From assembly GCA_965262585.1 (NCBI GenBank), contig OZ253546.1, forward strand, positions 1,178,001 through 1,242,000: a stretch of DNA of 64,000 nt, given 5' to 3'. Both the position numbers and the translations under genes were made by a program. Below are positions 42,760-56,618 of this stretch, piece by piece. This stretch comes from JAHRAW01 sp965262585 (lineage in GTDB: Bacteria; Pseudomonadota; Gammaproteobacteria; Arenicellales; Poriferihabitantaceae). Below the pieces are notes generated by a model. The model was not told where the DNA came from and searched no databases. It worked only from the letters and a program-made list of their open reading frames with translations. Position 1 is the stretch's first letter, and every line of letters starts with the position of its first letter.

Positions 42760-45189
42760 ATGGGCAAACCACTAATCATCGTCGAATCGCCGGCCAAGGC
42801 GCGTTCGATGTCGAAATACCTCGGCGACGATTTCATCGCGCTGGCATCCTACGGCCATGTCCGCGACCTGCAGCCGAAGACCGGCGCGGTGTTGCCCGAT
42901 GAAAATTTTGCCATGCGCTACGAAATCATCGAGCGCAACAAGAAGCACGTCGACACCATCGCACGGGCCATGAAAAAAGCCGATTCACTGTATCTTGCCA
43001 CTGACCCGGATCGCGAGGGCGAGGCGATTTCATGGCATCTGCACGAACTGCTGAAAGAGCGCAACGCCATCGGCGACAAGCCGGTCTATCGGGTGGAGTT
43101 CCACGAAATCACCGCTACGGCCATCCGCCGGGCGGTGGAAAATCCCAGGGAGTTGTCCACCAACTTAATCGACGCCCAGCAGGCACGCCGCGCCCTCGAT
43201 TATCTGGTCGGCTTCAACCTGTCGCCGCTGTTGTGGAAAAAGGTGCGCCGAGGCTTGTCCGCCGGGCGTGTGCAAAGCCCGGCGTTGCGCCTGATCTGCG
43301 AGCGCGAAGCGGAAATCGACAAATTTACCGCGCGGGAATACTGGACGGTGGAGGCCGACTTGAGCACCAAAGGCGAAGCGTTCATCGCCCGATTAACCCA
43401 TTTCGAAAGCGAAAAACTGGAGCAGTTCTCGATCACCGGCGAAGCACGCGCACAGCATGTCGAAGCAGCATTGCAACAAGCCGCCGGTGGCAAATTGACG
43501 GTCGCCAAAGTGGAGAAAAAACAGCGCAAGCGCAACCCGGCGCCGCCGTTCACCACCTCCACCTTGCAACAGGAAGCGTCGCGCAAACTCGGCTTCGGCG
43601 CCCGGCGCACCATGCGCACCGCCCAGCAACTGTATGAAGGGATCGACATCGCCGGCGACGCCGCCGGATTGATTACCTACATGCGCACCGACTCGGTGGC
43701 GTTGTCCGGCGAGGCCATCTCCGAAATCCGCGCGCTCATCGCCGAACGGTATGGCGCCGACTCGGTTCCGGATGCGGTGCCGGTTTTCAAGAACAAAACC
43801 AAGAACGCGCAGGAAGCCCACGAAGCGGTGCGCCCGACTCTCGCCAAACGACTGCCGGCGGAACTCAAAGGGCTGCTGACCGAAGATCAATTTCGGTTGT
43901 ATGAATTGATCTGGAAGCGCACCGTGGCATGCCAGATGATTCACGCCACCATTGACACGGTCTCGGTAGACCTGCACGCCGGCGACTCGCCAACCGGCGT
44001 TTTTCGCGCCAGCGGCTCGACCATCCGCATTCCCGGATTTATGGCAGTGTATATCGAAGGGCGAGACGACAAAAAAGTTGCGGACGACAAAGAAGTCATA
44101 CTGCCGGCCATGGAACAAGGCGAGGTGGTGGTGTTGCACGAAGTCCGCCCGCAACAGCATTTCACCGAACCGCCGCCGCGCTATAACGAAGCGACTTTGG
44201 TGAAAACCCTGGAGGCCCACGGCATCGGGCGGCCCTCCACCTACGCATCGATCATCGATACGCTGGTCAAGCGGGATTATGTGACCTTGGAAAAACGGCG
44301 CTTCGAACCCACCGAAATCGGCAAAATCGTCAACCGCTTTCTGTCCGAACACTTCACCCACTATGTCGATTATGAATACACCGCACGCATGGAAGATTCT
44401 CTGGACGAAATCTCTCGTGGTGAACAACAATGGATTGCCGTCATGGAAAAATTCTGGGGGCCGTTCTCCAAACAACTGGCGGACAAAGAGAAGAGCGTCA
44501 GCCGCGATGAAGCCATTAACTCGCGGGAACTGGGAAGCGATCCGAAAAGCGGCCGGCCAGTGTCGGTGCGCATCGGACGCTACGGCCCCTACGCCCAAAT
44601 CGGCACCCGCGAGGACGAGGACAAGCCACTTTTCGCCGGCCTGTTGCCGGGGCAAAAACTCGATAGCGTTACTCTGGAGCAAGCCCTTCACCTTTTCAAA
44701 CTACCCCGCGACATGGGCGAAACCGACGAAGGCGAAAAGGTGACCGTGGCCATCGGCAGGTTCGGCCCCTATGTAAAATACGGCGACAAGTTTGTTTCCC
44801 TCGGAAAGGACAACGACCCCTTCACCGTAGATCTCGAGACCGCCCTCAATTTGGTAGCAGAGAAAAAGAAACTCGACGCCAACCGCCTGATTATCGACTT
44901 CACCGACGCTGGAATCCGCGTGCTGAATGGCCGCTACGGGCCTTATGTAACCGACGGCGACAAGAACATCTCAGTCCCCAAAGACATCGAAGACCCCAAA
45001 ACCCTGACTCTCGAAGATTGCGAAAAACTGCTAAAAGAAGCAAAACCCGGCCGTGGCCGAAAAAAACCCGCCGGGAAAGTTGCTAAGAAAACTGCTAAGA
45101 AGAAGGCTAAGAAGAAAACTTCGAAGAAGGCTAAGAAGAAAGCCAAGAAGAAAACTTCGAAGAAAGCCAAAAAGAAAAGCGCGGCGTAA
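42760..45189 (+). CDS. topA: DNA topoisomerase I, with repeat-type C-terminus
   Basis: Relaxes negative supercoils. 809 residues. Toprim domain: IVESPAKARSMSKYL near 7-21 and TDPDREGEAISWH near 80; active-site Tyr307 in ITYMRTDS; CAP-like folds between. The C-terminus carries GRYGPY / GRFGPYVKYGDKFVSL / GRYGPYVTDGDKNISV repeats (about 600-780), and no tetracysteine zinc ribbons are present, unlike E. coli TopA. The last 40 residues are a lysine-rich tail of KKAKKK/TSKKAKKKAKK repeats. A repeat cluster starts directly after the gene. Confidence 0.97.
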   Translation: MGKPLIIVESPAKARSMSKYLGDDFIALASYGHVRDLQPKTGAVLPDENFAMRYEIIERNKKHVDTIARAMKKADSLYLATDPDREGEAISWHLHELLKERNAIGDKPVYRVEFHEITATAIRRAVENPRELSTNLIDAQQARRALDYLVGFNLSPLLWKKVRRGLSAGRVQSPALRLICEREAEIDKFTAREYWTVEADLSTKGEAFIARLTHFESEKLEQFSITGEARAQHVEAALQQAAGGKLTVAKVEKKQRKRNPAPPFTTSTLQQEASRKLGFGARRTMRTAQQLYEGIDIAGDAAGLITYMRTDSVALSGEAISEIRALIAERYGADSVPDAVPVFKNKTKNAQEAHEAVRPTLAKRLPAELKGLLTEDQFRLYELIWKRTVACQMIHATIDTVSVDLHAGDSPTGVFRASGSTIRIPGFMAVYIEGRDDKKVADDKEVILPAMEQGEVVVLHEVRPQQHFTEPPPRYNEATLVKTLEAHGIGRPSTYASIIDTLVKRDYVTLEKRRFEPTEIGKIVNRFLSEHFTHYVDYEYTARMEDSLDEISRGEQQWIAVMEKFWGPFSKQLADKEKSVSRDEAINSRELGSDPKSGRPVSVRIGRYGPYAQIGTREDEDKPLFAGLLPGQKLDSVTLEQALHLFKLPRDMGETDEGEKVTVAIGRFGPYVKYGDKFVSLGKDNDPFTVDLETALNLVAEKKKLDANRLIIDFTDAGIRVLNGRYGPYVTDGDKNISVPKDIEDPKTLTLEDCEKLLKEAKPGRGRKKPAGKVAKKTAKKKAKKKTSKKAKKKAKKKTSKKAKKKSAA

Positions 45190-45219
45190 CCGCCCCTAAA
45201 AGATCCAACTCCGCCAGGG

Positions 45220-46530
45220 TTTGTTCGACTGGATTCCCGATACGATGAAAAATATGGTCGCTGACGCGCCCTATTTTTCTATCGTTCGGGAATGACGACG
45301 GGCCGCCGTCATTCTCGTGCCCCCAAGTCGTTATTCACGCGACAGCGGGAATGACGAATTGGGGGACACGGGAATCCAGTACAACATGCCGGCGATAGCC
45401 GACTCCTCTTGCCGTCATTCTCGTGAAAGCGGGAATCCAGTACAACATGTCCGGCGAAATCCGACTCATTATTGGCTTTCTGGATTCCCGATACGATGAA
45501 AAATATGGTCGCTGGCGCTCCCTATTTTTCTATCGTTCGGGAATGACGCACTTTTGATATTCCTCGTTTGCGGATGAGGACTCCCAGACTCGTCATTCTC
45601 GTGCCCCCAAGTCGTTATTTCCGCGACAGCGGGGATGACGAGTTGGGGGACACGGGAATCCAGTAAAACATGCCGGCGATAGCCGACTCCCCAGGCCCGT
45701 CATTCTCGTGCCCCGACTCGTTATTCACGCGACAGCGGGGATGGCGAGTTGGGGGACACGGGAATCCAGTACAACATGCCGGCGACAGCCGACTCATTAT
45801 TGGCTTTCTGGATTCCCGATACGATGAAAAATATGCTCGCTGGTGCTCCCTATTTTTCTATCGTTCGGGAATGACGACGGGCCGCCGTCATTCTCGTGCC
45901 CCAACTCGTCATTCACGCGACAGCGTGAATGACGAGTTGGGGACACGGGAATCCAGTGAAACATGCCGGCGATAGCCGACTCCCTACGCCGTTATTCCCG
46001 CGAAAGCGGGAATCCAGTACAACATGTCCCGCGACAGCCGACTCATTATTAGCCTTCTGGATTCCCGATACGATGAAAAATATGGTCGCTGGCGCTCCCT
46101 ATTTTTCTATCGTTCGGGAATGACGAGTTTTGATATTCCTCGTTTGCGGATGAGGACTCCACAGATCGTCATTCTCGTGCCCCCAAGTCGTTATTTCCGC
46201 GACAGCGGGAATGACGAGTTGGGGGACGCGGGAATCCAGTACAACATGTCCGGCGATAGCCGACTCCTTATTGGCTTTCTGGATTCCCGATACGATGAAA
46301 AATATGGTCGCTGGCGCTCCCTATTTTTCTATCGTTCGGGAATGACGAGTTTTGATATTCCTCGTTTGCGGATGAGACTCCCAGACTCGTCATTCTCGTG
46401 CCCCCAACTCGTTATTCCCGCGACAGCGGGAATGACGAGTTGGGGGACACGGGAATCCAGTACAACATGCCGGCGATAGCCGACTCCCTACGTCGTCATT
46501 CCCGCGCCCCCTAGCGCAACCGCAACCCCA
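45220..46530. repeat. Interspersed repeat cluster 2
   Basis: The whole topA-rpoC gap (1.35 kb, no gene) is built from four interleaved elements: the 61-bp palindromic element (copies at 45233-45293, 45484-45544, 45812-45872, 46061-46121, 46283-46343); GTCATTCCCGCGAAAGCGGG-type inverted units; a block with CGTGCCCCCAAGTCGTTATT and its inverse; and a TTTTGATATTCCTCGTTTGC segment (three copies). It ends with the reversed GTTGCGCTAGG word near 46509-46527. Confidence 0.95.
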
Positions 46531-46541
46531 TCACTCAGCGA

Positions 46542-49500
46542 TCAAGTACTCTCCGGTTCGCCGGGGGTGGGGGCGGCGGCGTCTAGGGGGGTGCTTTCCC
46601 GTTCGCCTAGGATTGGCGGGGGGACATCCGGTAGAGTGCTTTCCGGTTCTGGGTCTGCTTCGGAGTCGGGCTTGGGTTCGCCTTCTACGGCATTCAATAG
46701 CACTTCCAGTTCGCGGTCTTTTTGCAAACTCTCGAGGCGCTTGCGCTTGCGTTCCTCATGGAACACCAGCCCGGTGCCGGCCGGGATGAGGCGGCCAACG
46801 ATGACGTTTTCCTTGAGGCCGCGTAGGCGGTCGATCTTGCCGTTCACCGAGGCTTCGGTCAGTACCCGCGTGGTTTCCTGAAAAGACGCCGCCGAGATAA
46901 AGGATTCGGTGGTCAGCGAGGCTTTGGTGATGCCGAGCAGCACCGGCTCCCCGGTGGCGGGTTCCATGCCTTTGTCGTGCAAGCGTTCGTTCTGCTCCAG
47001 CAGCGAGGATTTCTCCACCTGCTCGCCGGGCAGATAATCGCTATCGCCCACTTTGAGGATTTTCACCTTGCGCAACATCTGCCGGACGATAACCTCGATG
47101 TGCTTGTCGTTGATTTTGACGCCTTGCAGTTGATACACCTGCTGAACTTCGTCGGTGATGTAATCGGTCAAACTTACAATCCCGCGATATTTGAGGATGT
47201 CGCTTGCCAGTGGCGAACCGTCCACCACCGTGTCGCCCCGTTCAACTTTCTCCCCTTCAACGACTTTGATGCGCCGGGTTTTTGGAACCAGCGTGCTATA
47301 TTCTTCGCCGTCGCCGTCTTTGTCGGTAATCACAAGCCGGTGCTTGCTCTTGGTTTCTTTGCCGAATGACACCTCGCCCGTGGCTTCGGCGAGAATCTCC
47401 GCTTCCAGTGGCTTGCGCGCCTCGAACAATTCGGCGACCCTCGGCATACCGCCGGTAATGTCGCGGGTTCTTATTTCTTCCGGGGTTTCGAACAGGGTAT
47501 CGCCACGCCGCACCTTAACTTTGTCGTCGACGTTTTGCCCGTGTTCAGATTTCCGGTCAGTGTTGTCGGAGCGCACCTCGTCTTTAACCGTGATCATAGA
47601 CCCGGGCGGCGGCTCGTAACTAAACGGCAGTGGCCCGATTATTTCCTGGTTTTTGGTGATTTTTTCGCCATGCCGAACCCGTAAGTCGCGTTCACGCCCG
47701 GCCAGCACCTCGATGCGTTTTGATTTTCTTCGTTCGACCGCTGATTCGCCGCTTTCCTGCGCCTCCAGATCAGGGACAATCTCGACATAAAGCCGCGTCT
47801 CGCTGATGCGCGAAGCCTCTTTCCCGGCGATCTTTGACCCCGGACGGACGACTTCCTTGCGGATGTATTGAGCGATACCGCTGCGGTCGGCGAGCACCGC
47901 CTCGCTATGATAGATTTTCGGATTCTCGACCCGCAACATCGGCCGTTTGTTGTGCGACCCGCGGTCTCGAACCACGTAGGTGGTGCGCCCGGCTTCATCG
48001 GTCTGCGTGTCCACGGTAACGCCTTCCACTATGTCAATAAAGACGGCCGTGCCGTCAAAACGGGCTAAGTGCGGTTTTACATGCGGGTTCCACTTCGCGA
48101 CTATTTGGTCGGTCACGACCGCGCCGCCCTCTTCCACCATCATCATCGCGCCATAGGGTACTTTGTGATGATCTTTGCTGCCGTCGTCGTGCTGGATAAT
48201 CAACTCACCGGCGCTGCTTATCACCACGTCTTTGCCCTTGCTGTTTTTTACCCGCTCGATTCCGACAAACCGAGCGACGCCGTCTTTTTTCGCTTGAACT
48301 TGTCCGATCCTCGATTCATCCGAAGCCTTGCCGCCGATGTGGAAGGTGCGCAGGGTTAATTGTGTTCCCGGCTCGCCGATGGACTGCGCGGCGATAACCC
48401 CCACCGCTTCTCCGATGTTGATGACATGCCCGCGCCCGAGGTCGCGCCCGTAGCACCGCGCACATACCCCGAAGCGGGTTTCACAGGTGACCGCCGAGCG
48501 TACTCTGACCTCGTCAATGTTGGCCTGCTCAACCACTTCCACCAACTGTTCGTCGAGCATCTGATCGCGGGTAACCAGCGTCTTGCCGTTGGTCGGGGAA
48601 ACGATGTCTTCGGTGCTGAAACGGCCAAGCAGGCGATCTTTCAAGGGAACCACCACTTCGCCGCCCTGCATCTGGGCTTTGCGGGGCAGCCCCTCGGTGG
48701 TGCCGCAGTCTTCCTCGGTTATCACCAAGTTCTGACACACGTCCACCAGACGGCGCGTCATATAACCGGCCGTGGCGGTTTTTAATGCGGTGTCGGTCAG
48801 CCCCTTGCGCGCGCCGTGGGTGGAGATGAAGTACTGCAACACGTTCAACCCTTCGCGGAAATTGGCGGTGATCGGGGTTTCGATGATCGAGCCGTCGGGC
48901 TTGGCCATCAAACCGCGCATGCCCGCCAGTTGACGCAGTTGGGCTTGAGAACCGCGCGCGCCGGAATCCGCCATCATATAAATCGAGTTAAACGATTCCT
49001 GTTCGCGCTGCTTGCCCTCGGCGGTCGTGACTACTTCTATGCCGATTGCTTTCGACATGGAATCCGCGACTTTCTCACTGGCACGGGACCAGATGTCGAT
49101 TACTTTGTTATAACGCTCGCCGTCTGTCAGCAGGCCGCCCATATATTGGTTGAGAATATCCTTCTCCTCATTTTTTGCTTCATCCAAAATTTTTGTCTTG
49201 TCCCCCGGAACCACCATGTCATCCACGCCGATGGAGATGCCGGACAGCGCCGCCATGCGAAAGCCCATGTACATTAACTGGTCGGCGAATATCACCGTTT
49301 CCTTGAGCCCCGCCTGACGGTAGGCGGTGTTGATGAGGTCGGAGATGGTCTTCTTTTTCATGGTCCGGTCGATGAGCGAAAAATCCAGCCGCGTGGGCAG
49401 AATTTCCGACAGCAACGCGCGCCCGACTGTGGTTTCTACGATGCGCATGGCACCACTTGGTTCGCCGTTTTCATCCCAGATCGGCATCCGCACTTTGATG

Positions 49501-51140
49501 CGGGCGTGCAAATGCGCATTCCCGGTTTCGTTTGCGCGGCGAACTTCGTTGATGTCGGAAAAGTAACTTCCGGCACCTTTGGCGCCGACGTCTTCCCGGG
49601 TCATATAGTACAACCCAAGCACGATGTCCTGAGAGGGTACGATAATCGGCTCGCCGTTGGCCGGCGACAGGATGTTGTTGGTGGACATCATCAGCGATCG
49701 CGCTTCGAGTTGCGCTTCGATGGACATCGGCACATGCACTGCCATCTGATCGCCGTCGAAGTCGGCGTTATACGGCGTACACACCAGCGGATGCAGTTGG
49801 ATCGCCTTGCCTTCGATGAGCACCGGCTCGAACGCCTGAATACCCAGCCGGTGCAAGGTCGGTGCGCGGTTCAGCATGACCGGATGTTCGCGGATCACTT
49901 CTTCGAGGATGTCCCACACTTCCGGGCTTTCCATCTCCACCATCTTTTTCGACTGCTTGATGGTGGTGGAAAGGCCGTGCAGTTCGAGTTTGCTGAAAAT
50001 AAATGGCTTAAATAATTCCAGCGCCATCTTCTTGGGCAAGCCACACTGATGCAGTTTAAGGGTCGGGCCCACCACAATCACCGAGCGACCGGAATAGTCC
50101 ACGCGCTTGCCCAGCAGATTTTGCCGGAATCGACCCTGCTTGCCCTTGATCATGTCGGAGATGGATTTCAACTGACGCTTGTTGGCGCCGGTGATAGCCT
50201 TGCCACGCCGCCCGTTGTCGAGCAGTGCGTCCACCGATTCCTGCAGCATGCGTTTTTCGTTGCGCACGATAAGGTCCGGGGCGTTCAGATCCAGCAGCCG
50301 CTTCAAGCGGTTGTTGCGATTGATCACGCGGCGGTATAAATCGTTCAGGTCTGAGGTGGCGAAACGCCCGCCCTCGAGGGGCACCAAGGGTCGCAAATCA
50401 GGCGGCAACACCGGCAGCACTTCTATAATCATCCAGCCCGGCTTGTTGCCGGAACTGATGAACGCCTGAATGAGTTTCAGGCGGCTGGTGCATTTTTTGA
50501 GTCTGGTTTCGGATTTGGTGCTTTTCATTTCTTCGTGCAACATCATCGCCTCTTCCTCGAGGTCGATCTCGCCCATGAGGGCGCGAATAGCCTCAGCGCC
50601 CATGCGCGCCTCGAAGTCATCGCCGTAGGTTTCGATGGCTTCAAGGTAGGCTTCTTCGGTCAGCAATTTGCCGCGTTCGAAGTCGGTGAGGCCCGGGTCG
50701 ATAACCACATAGGCTTCGAAATACAGTACTCGCTCCAGTTCCCGAACGGTCATGTCGAGCAGCAGGCCGAGGCGCGATGGCAGTGACTTCAAGAACCAGA
50801 TGTGCGCGCACGGCGACGCCAGGTCGATGTGTCCCATGCGGTCGCGGCGCACGTTGGACAGGGTAACTTCCACGCCGCATTTTTCACAGATTACGCCGCG
50901 ATGCTTGAGCCGCTTGTACTTGCCGCACAGGCATTCGTAGTCGCTTACCGGGCCGAATAGTTTGGCGCAAAACAGCCCGTCTCGTTCCGGCTTGAAGGTG
51001 CGGTAGTTGATGGTTTCGGGCTTTTTAACTTCGCCGTAGGACCAGGATCGAATCTTTTCCGGGGACGCGATGCTGACACGGATGAAGTCGAAATCCTCAA
51101 CCGTATCGCTCTGCTTAAACAGATTGAAAATGTCTCTCAT
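46542..51140 (-). CDS. rpoC: RNA polymerase beta' subunit
   Basis: 1532 residues, longer than the usual 1400-1410. Zinc finger CLCGKYK...CEKCG at about 70-88, catalytic NADFDGDQM near 456-464 (Mg-binding Asp triad), second zinc site CGTTEG (near 811) with CETRFGVCARCYG near 886-896, trigger loop/bridge helix region in the usual place. The extra length includes a Pro/Glu-rich C-terminal tail (about 1495-1532) with three imperfect repeats around ESTLPDVPPP / ESTPLDAAAP / EPEST, encoded by repeated DNA at 46546-46680. Starts 3 bases after rpoB. Confidence 0.98.
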   Translation of the reverse strand: MRDIFNLFKQSDTVEDFDFIRVSIASPEKIRSWSYGEVKKPETINYRTFKPERDGLFCAKLFGPVSDYECLCGKYKRLKHRGVICEKCGVEVTLSNVRRDRMGHIDLASPCAHIWFLKSLPSRLGLLLDMTVRELERVLYFEAYVVIDPGLTDFERGKLLTEEAYLEAIETYGDDFEARMGAEAIRALMGEIDLEEEAMMLHEEMKSTKSETRLKKCTSRLKLIQAFISSGNKPGWMIIEVLPVLPPDLRPLVPLEGGRFATSDLNDLYRRVINRNNRLKRLLDLNAPDLIVRNEKRMLQESVDALLDNGRRGKAITGANKRQLKSISDMIKGKQGRFRQNLLGKRVDYSGRSVIVVGPTLKLHQCGLPKKMALELFKPFIFSKLELHGLSTTIKQSKKMVEMESPEVWDILEEVIREHPVMLNRAPTLHRLGIQAFEPVLIEGKAIQLHPLVCTPYNADFDGDQMAVHVPMSIEAQLEARSLMMSTNNILSPANGEPIIVPSQDIVLGLYYMTREDVGAKGAGSYFSDINEVRRANETGNAHLHARIKVRMPIWDENGEPSGAMRIVETTVGRALLSEILPTRLDFSLIDRTMKKKTISDLINTAYRQAGLKETVIFADQLMYMGFRMAALSGISIGVDDMVVPGDKTKILDEAKNEEKDILNQYMGGLLTDGERYNKVIDIWSRASEKVADSMSKAIGIEVVTTAEGKQREQESFNSIYMMADSGARGSQAQLRQLAGMRGLMAKPDGSIIETPITANFREGLNVLQYFISTHGARKGLTDTALKTATAGYMTRRLVDVCQNLVITEEDCGTTEGLPRKAQMQGGEVVVPLKDRLLGRFSTEDIVSPTNGKTLVTRDQMLDEQLVEVVEQANIDEVRVRSAVTCETRFGVCARCYGRDLGRGHVINIGEAVGVIAAQSIGEPGTQLTLRTFHIGGKASDESRIGQVQAKKDGVARFVGIERVKNSKGKDVVISSAGELIIQHDDGSKDHHKVPYGAMMMVEEGGAVVTDQIVAKWNPHVKPHLARFDGTAVFIDIVEGVTVDTQTDEAGRTTYVVRDRGSHNKRPMLRVENPKIYHSEAVLADRSGIAQYIRKEVVRPGSKIAGKEASRISETRLYVEIVPDLEAQESGESAVERRKSKRIEVLAGRERDLRVRHGEKITKNQEIIGPLPFSYEPPPGSMITVKDEVRSDNTDRKSEHGQNVDDKVKVRRGDTLFETPEEIRTRDITGGMPRVAELFEARKPLEAEILAEATGEVSFGKETKSKHRLVITDKDGDGEEYSTLVPKTRRIKVVEGEKVERGDTVVDGSPLASDILKYRGIVSLTDYITDEVQQVYQLQGVKINDKHIEVIVRQMLRKVKILKVGDSDYLPGEQVEKSSLLEQNERLHDKGMEPATGEPVLLGITKASLTTESFISAASFQETTRVLTEASVNGKIDRLRGLKENVIVGRLIPAGTGLVFHEERKRKRLESLQKDRELEVLLNAVEGEPKPDSEADPEPESTLPDVPPPILGERESTPLDAAAPTPGEPEST

Positions 51141-51143
51141 TGG

Positions 51144-55265
<4,122 letters not shown>

Positions 55266-55290
55266 TTATGTTGCCCTCGTTAAGGCGTGG

Positions 55291-55426
55291 TTTGTCATGG
55301 CTCCGTGGACACAGGGCCATGACAAATCAGCCCGTCACTATCAGTTATGAATCAGTTGTGCATCAGTTATGTCGGCGCTTATGCCGGACAATGGCCGCCG
55401 CGTTAATTCGCGGCGGCGCATCGGCA
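55291..55426 (-). promoter_or_regulatory. rplL-rpoB spacer with two hairpins and an 11-bp triple repeat
   Basis: Stem 1: GCCGCCGCG (55394-55402) and CGCGGCGGC (55409-55417), loop of 6. Stem 2: TTTGTCATGGC (55291-55301) and GCCATGACAAA (55316-55326), loop of 14. Between them three 11-bp units (ATCAGTTATGA, ATCAGTTGTGC, ATCAGTTATGT) at 55340-55372. In E. coli this position holds an attenuator and RNase III site; no U-tract follows stem 1, so a processing site is as likely. Confidence 0.6.
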
Positions 55427-55816
55427 TCATTTCAATTCGGCCGTGCCGCCGGCGTCCTCGAGTTGCTTCTTGAAACCTTCGGCATCCGCCTTGCTGATGC
55501 CTTCTTTGACCGGCGGACCGCCGGGTGCGGCTTCCACCAAGTCTTTGGCCTCCTTGAGGCCGAGGCTGGTGATGGCGCGCACCGCTTTGATCACGCCGAC
55601 TTTTTTGTCGCCGAAACCGGTCAGTAGCAGGGTAAATTCGGTTTGCTCTTCAACGGCTTCGGCAGCGCCGGACGCGGCACCGGGGGCCGCGGCGACGGCA
55701 ACCGCCGCGGATGCGGAGACGCCGAACTTCTCTTCCATATCCTTGATTAATTCGGACAGGTCGAGCACCGACATCTCGGCGATGCCGTCGAGGATTTCTT
55801 GTTTACTTAAAGCCAT
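55427..55816 (-). CDS. rplL: Ribosomal protein L7/L12
   Basis: 129 residues. N-terminal dimerisation domain (MALSKQEILDGIAEMSVLDLSELIKDMEEKFGV), Ala-rich hinge about 37-60, C-terminal factor-binding domain with EFTLLLTGFGDKKVGVIKAVRAITSLGLKEAKDLVE. AGGAG lies 10 bases before the ATG. Stalk protein recruiting translation GTPases. Confidence 0.98.
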   Translation of the reverse strand: MALSKQEILDGIAEMSVLDLSELIKDMEEKFGVSASAAVAVAAAPGAASGAAEAVEEQTEFTLLLTGFGDKKVGVIKAVRAITSLGLKEAKDLVEAAPGGPPVKEGISKADAEGFKKQLEDAGGTAELK

Positions 55817-55882
55817 GGTTTGTTTCTCCTGATAACTATAAAAAAATAAATTTCGGTGGATTGCCGTGTGTGAGTTGCCCGC

Positions 55883-56407
55883 TTAGGCTGCCTCTTTGGA
55901 TTGCGCAATCGCGGCGGTGGTGCGAACGAAGCGCGCCGGAATCTCGTTGAGCGTGGCCGCCAATTTTTGCAGCGGCGCCGCCATGACACAGACGAGTTGG
56001 CCGATGAGTTCATCGCGCCCCGGCAGTTTTGCCAGCGCGCCGATGGTGGTCACATCAATCAGCACGCCGTTCATGGCGCCAACGGTAATCTTGAGATCGT
56101 CGTTGTCTTTGGCGAACTTTGCCATTACCCGAGCCGCCGCGACCACATCTTCGGAGGCGGAGAAAATCACCGGGCCGGTGAAATATTCGCTCAAACACGC
56201 GAAGTCGGAATCCTCAATGACGCGCCGGGCAAGGTTGTTTTTGACCACCCTGATCCACACGCCCTGATTGTGCGCCTCGGCGCGCAAAGCGGTTAGTTGC
56301 GAAACGGTTAATCCGCGATACTCGGCCAGCACACCGGCGCGGGCCGAAGCAATTGCCTCGGACACCTCGCTGACTACGGCCTTCTTCTGACTGATACTCA
56401 AACTCAT
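55883..56407 (-). CDS. rplJ: Ribosomal protein L10
   Basis: 174 residues: MSLSISQKKAVVSEVSEAIASA and GVLAEYRGLTVSQLTALR near 25, typical of L10; base of the L7/L12 stalk and translational repressor of its own operon. GAGGAG upstream of ATG 56407. Confidence 0.97.
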   Translation of the reverse strand: MSLSISQKKAVVSEVSEAIASARAGVLAEYRGLTVSQLTALRAEAHNQGVWIRVVKNNLARRVIEDSDFACLSEYFTGPVIFSASEDVVAAARVMAKFAKDNDDLKITVGAMNGVLIDVTTIGALAKLPGRDELIGQLVCVMAAPLQKLAATLNEIPARFVRTTAAIAQSKEAA

Positions 56408-56618
56408 ACAAACACTCCTCTACCGAAAAATGGCGACCGGTCGCGGGTATACCCGAATCCAAACCGCCGTCTGCGTCGGCCACCCGCCCGCCGGAATCCG
56501 GCGGCGGCGTTTAAGAGCCTTGCGGCTCACCCACGGTCTTTGACAATTCCCCCGTCTTCACAACAGCAATTCAGGGAAACCCCAAAACTAAACCTACAAC
56601 CTATCTAATCGAAACCTG
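56408..56618 (-). promoter_or_regulatory. rplJ leader, probable L10-binding autoregulatory RNA
   Basis: 210 bases between rplA and rplJ. On the minus strand they contain GC-rich hairpin-forming stretches (GCCGCCGCCGG paired with CCGGCGGGCGG near 56478-56510) ahead of rplJ. Position and size fit the known L10 leader, but I have not matched the consensus kink-turn base by base. Confidence 0.45.

Noticed and set aside
43393..44691. 432-codon minus-strand frame inside topA
   Set aside because: Shadow of topA, with His/Gly/Phe-rich composition typical of antisense frames.
45220..46530. CRISPR-like array
   Set aside because: Repeats are of several kinds, interleaved and inverted; spacing is irregular and no cas genes are nearby.
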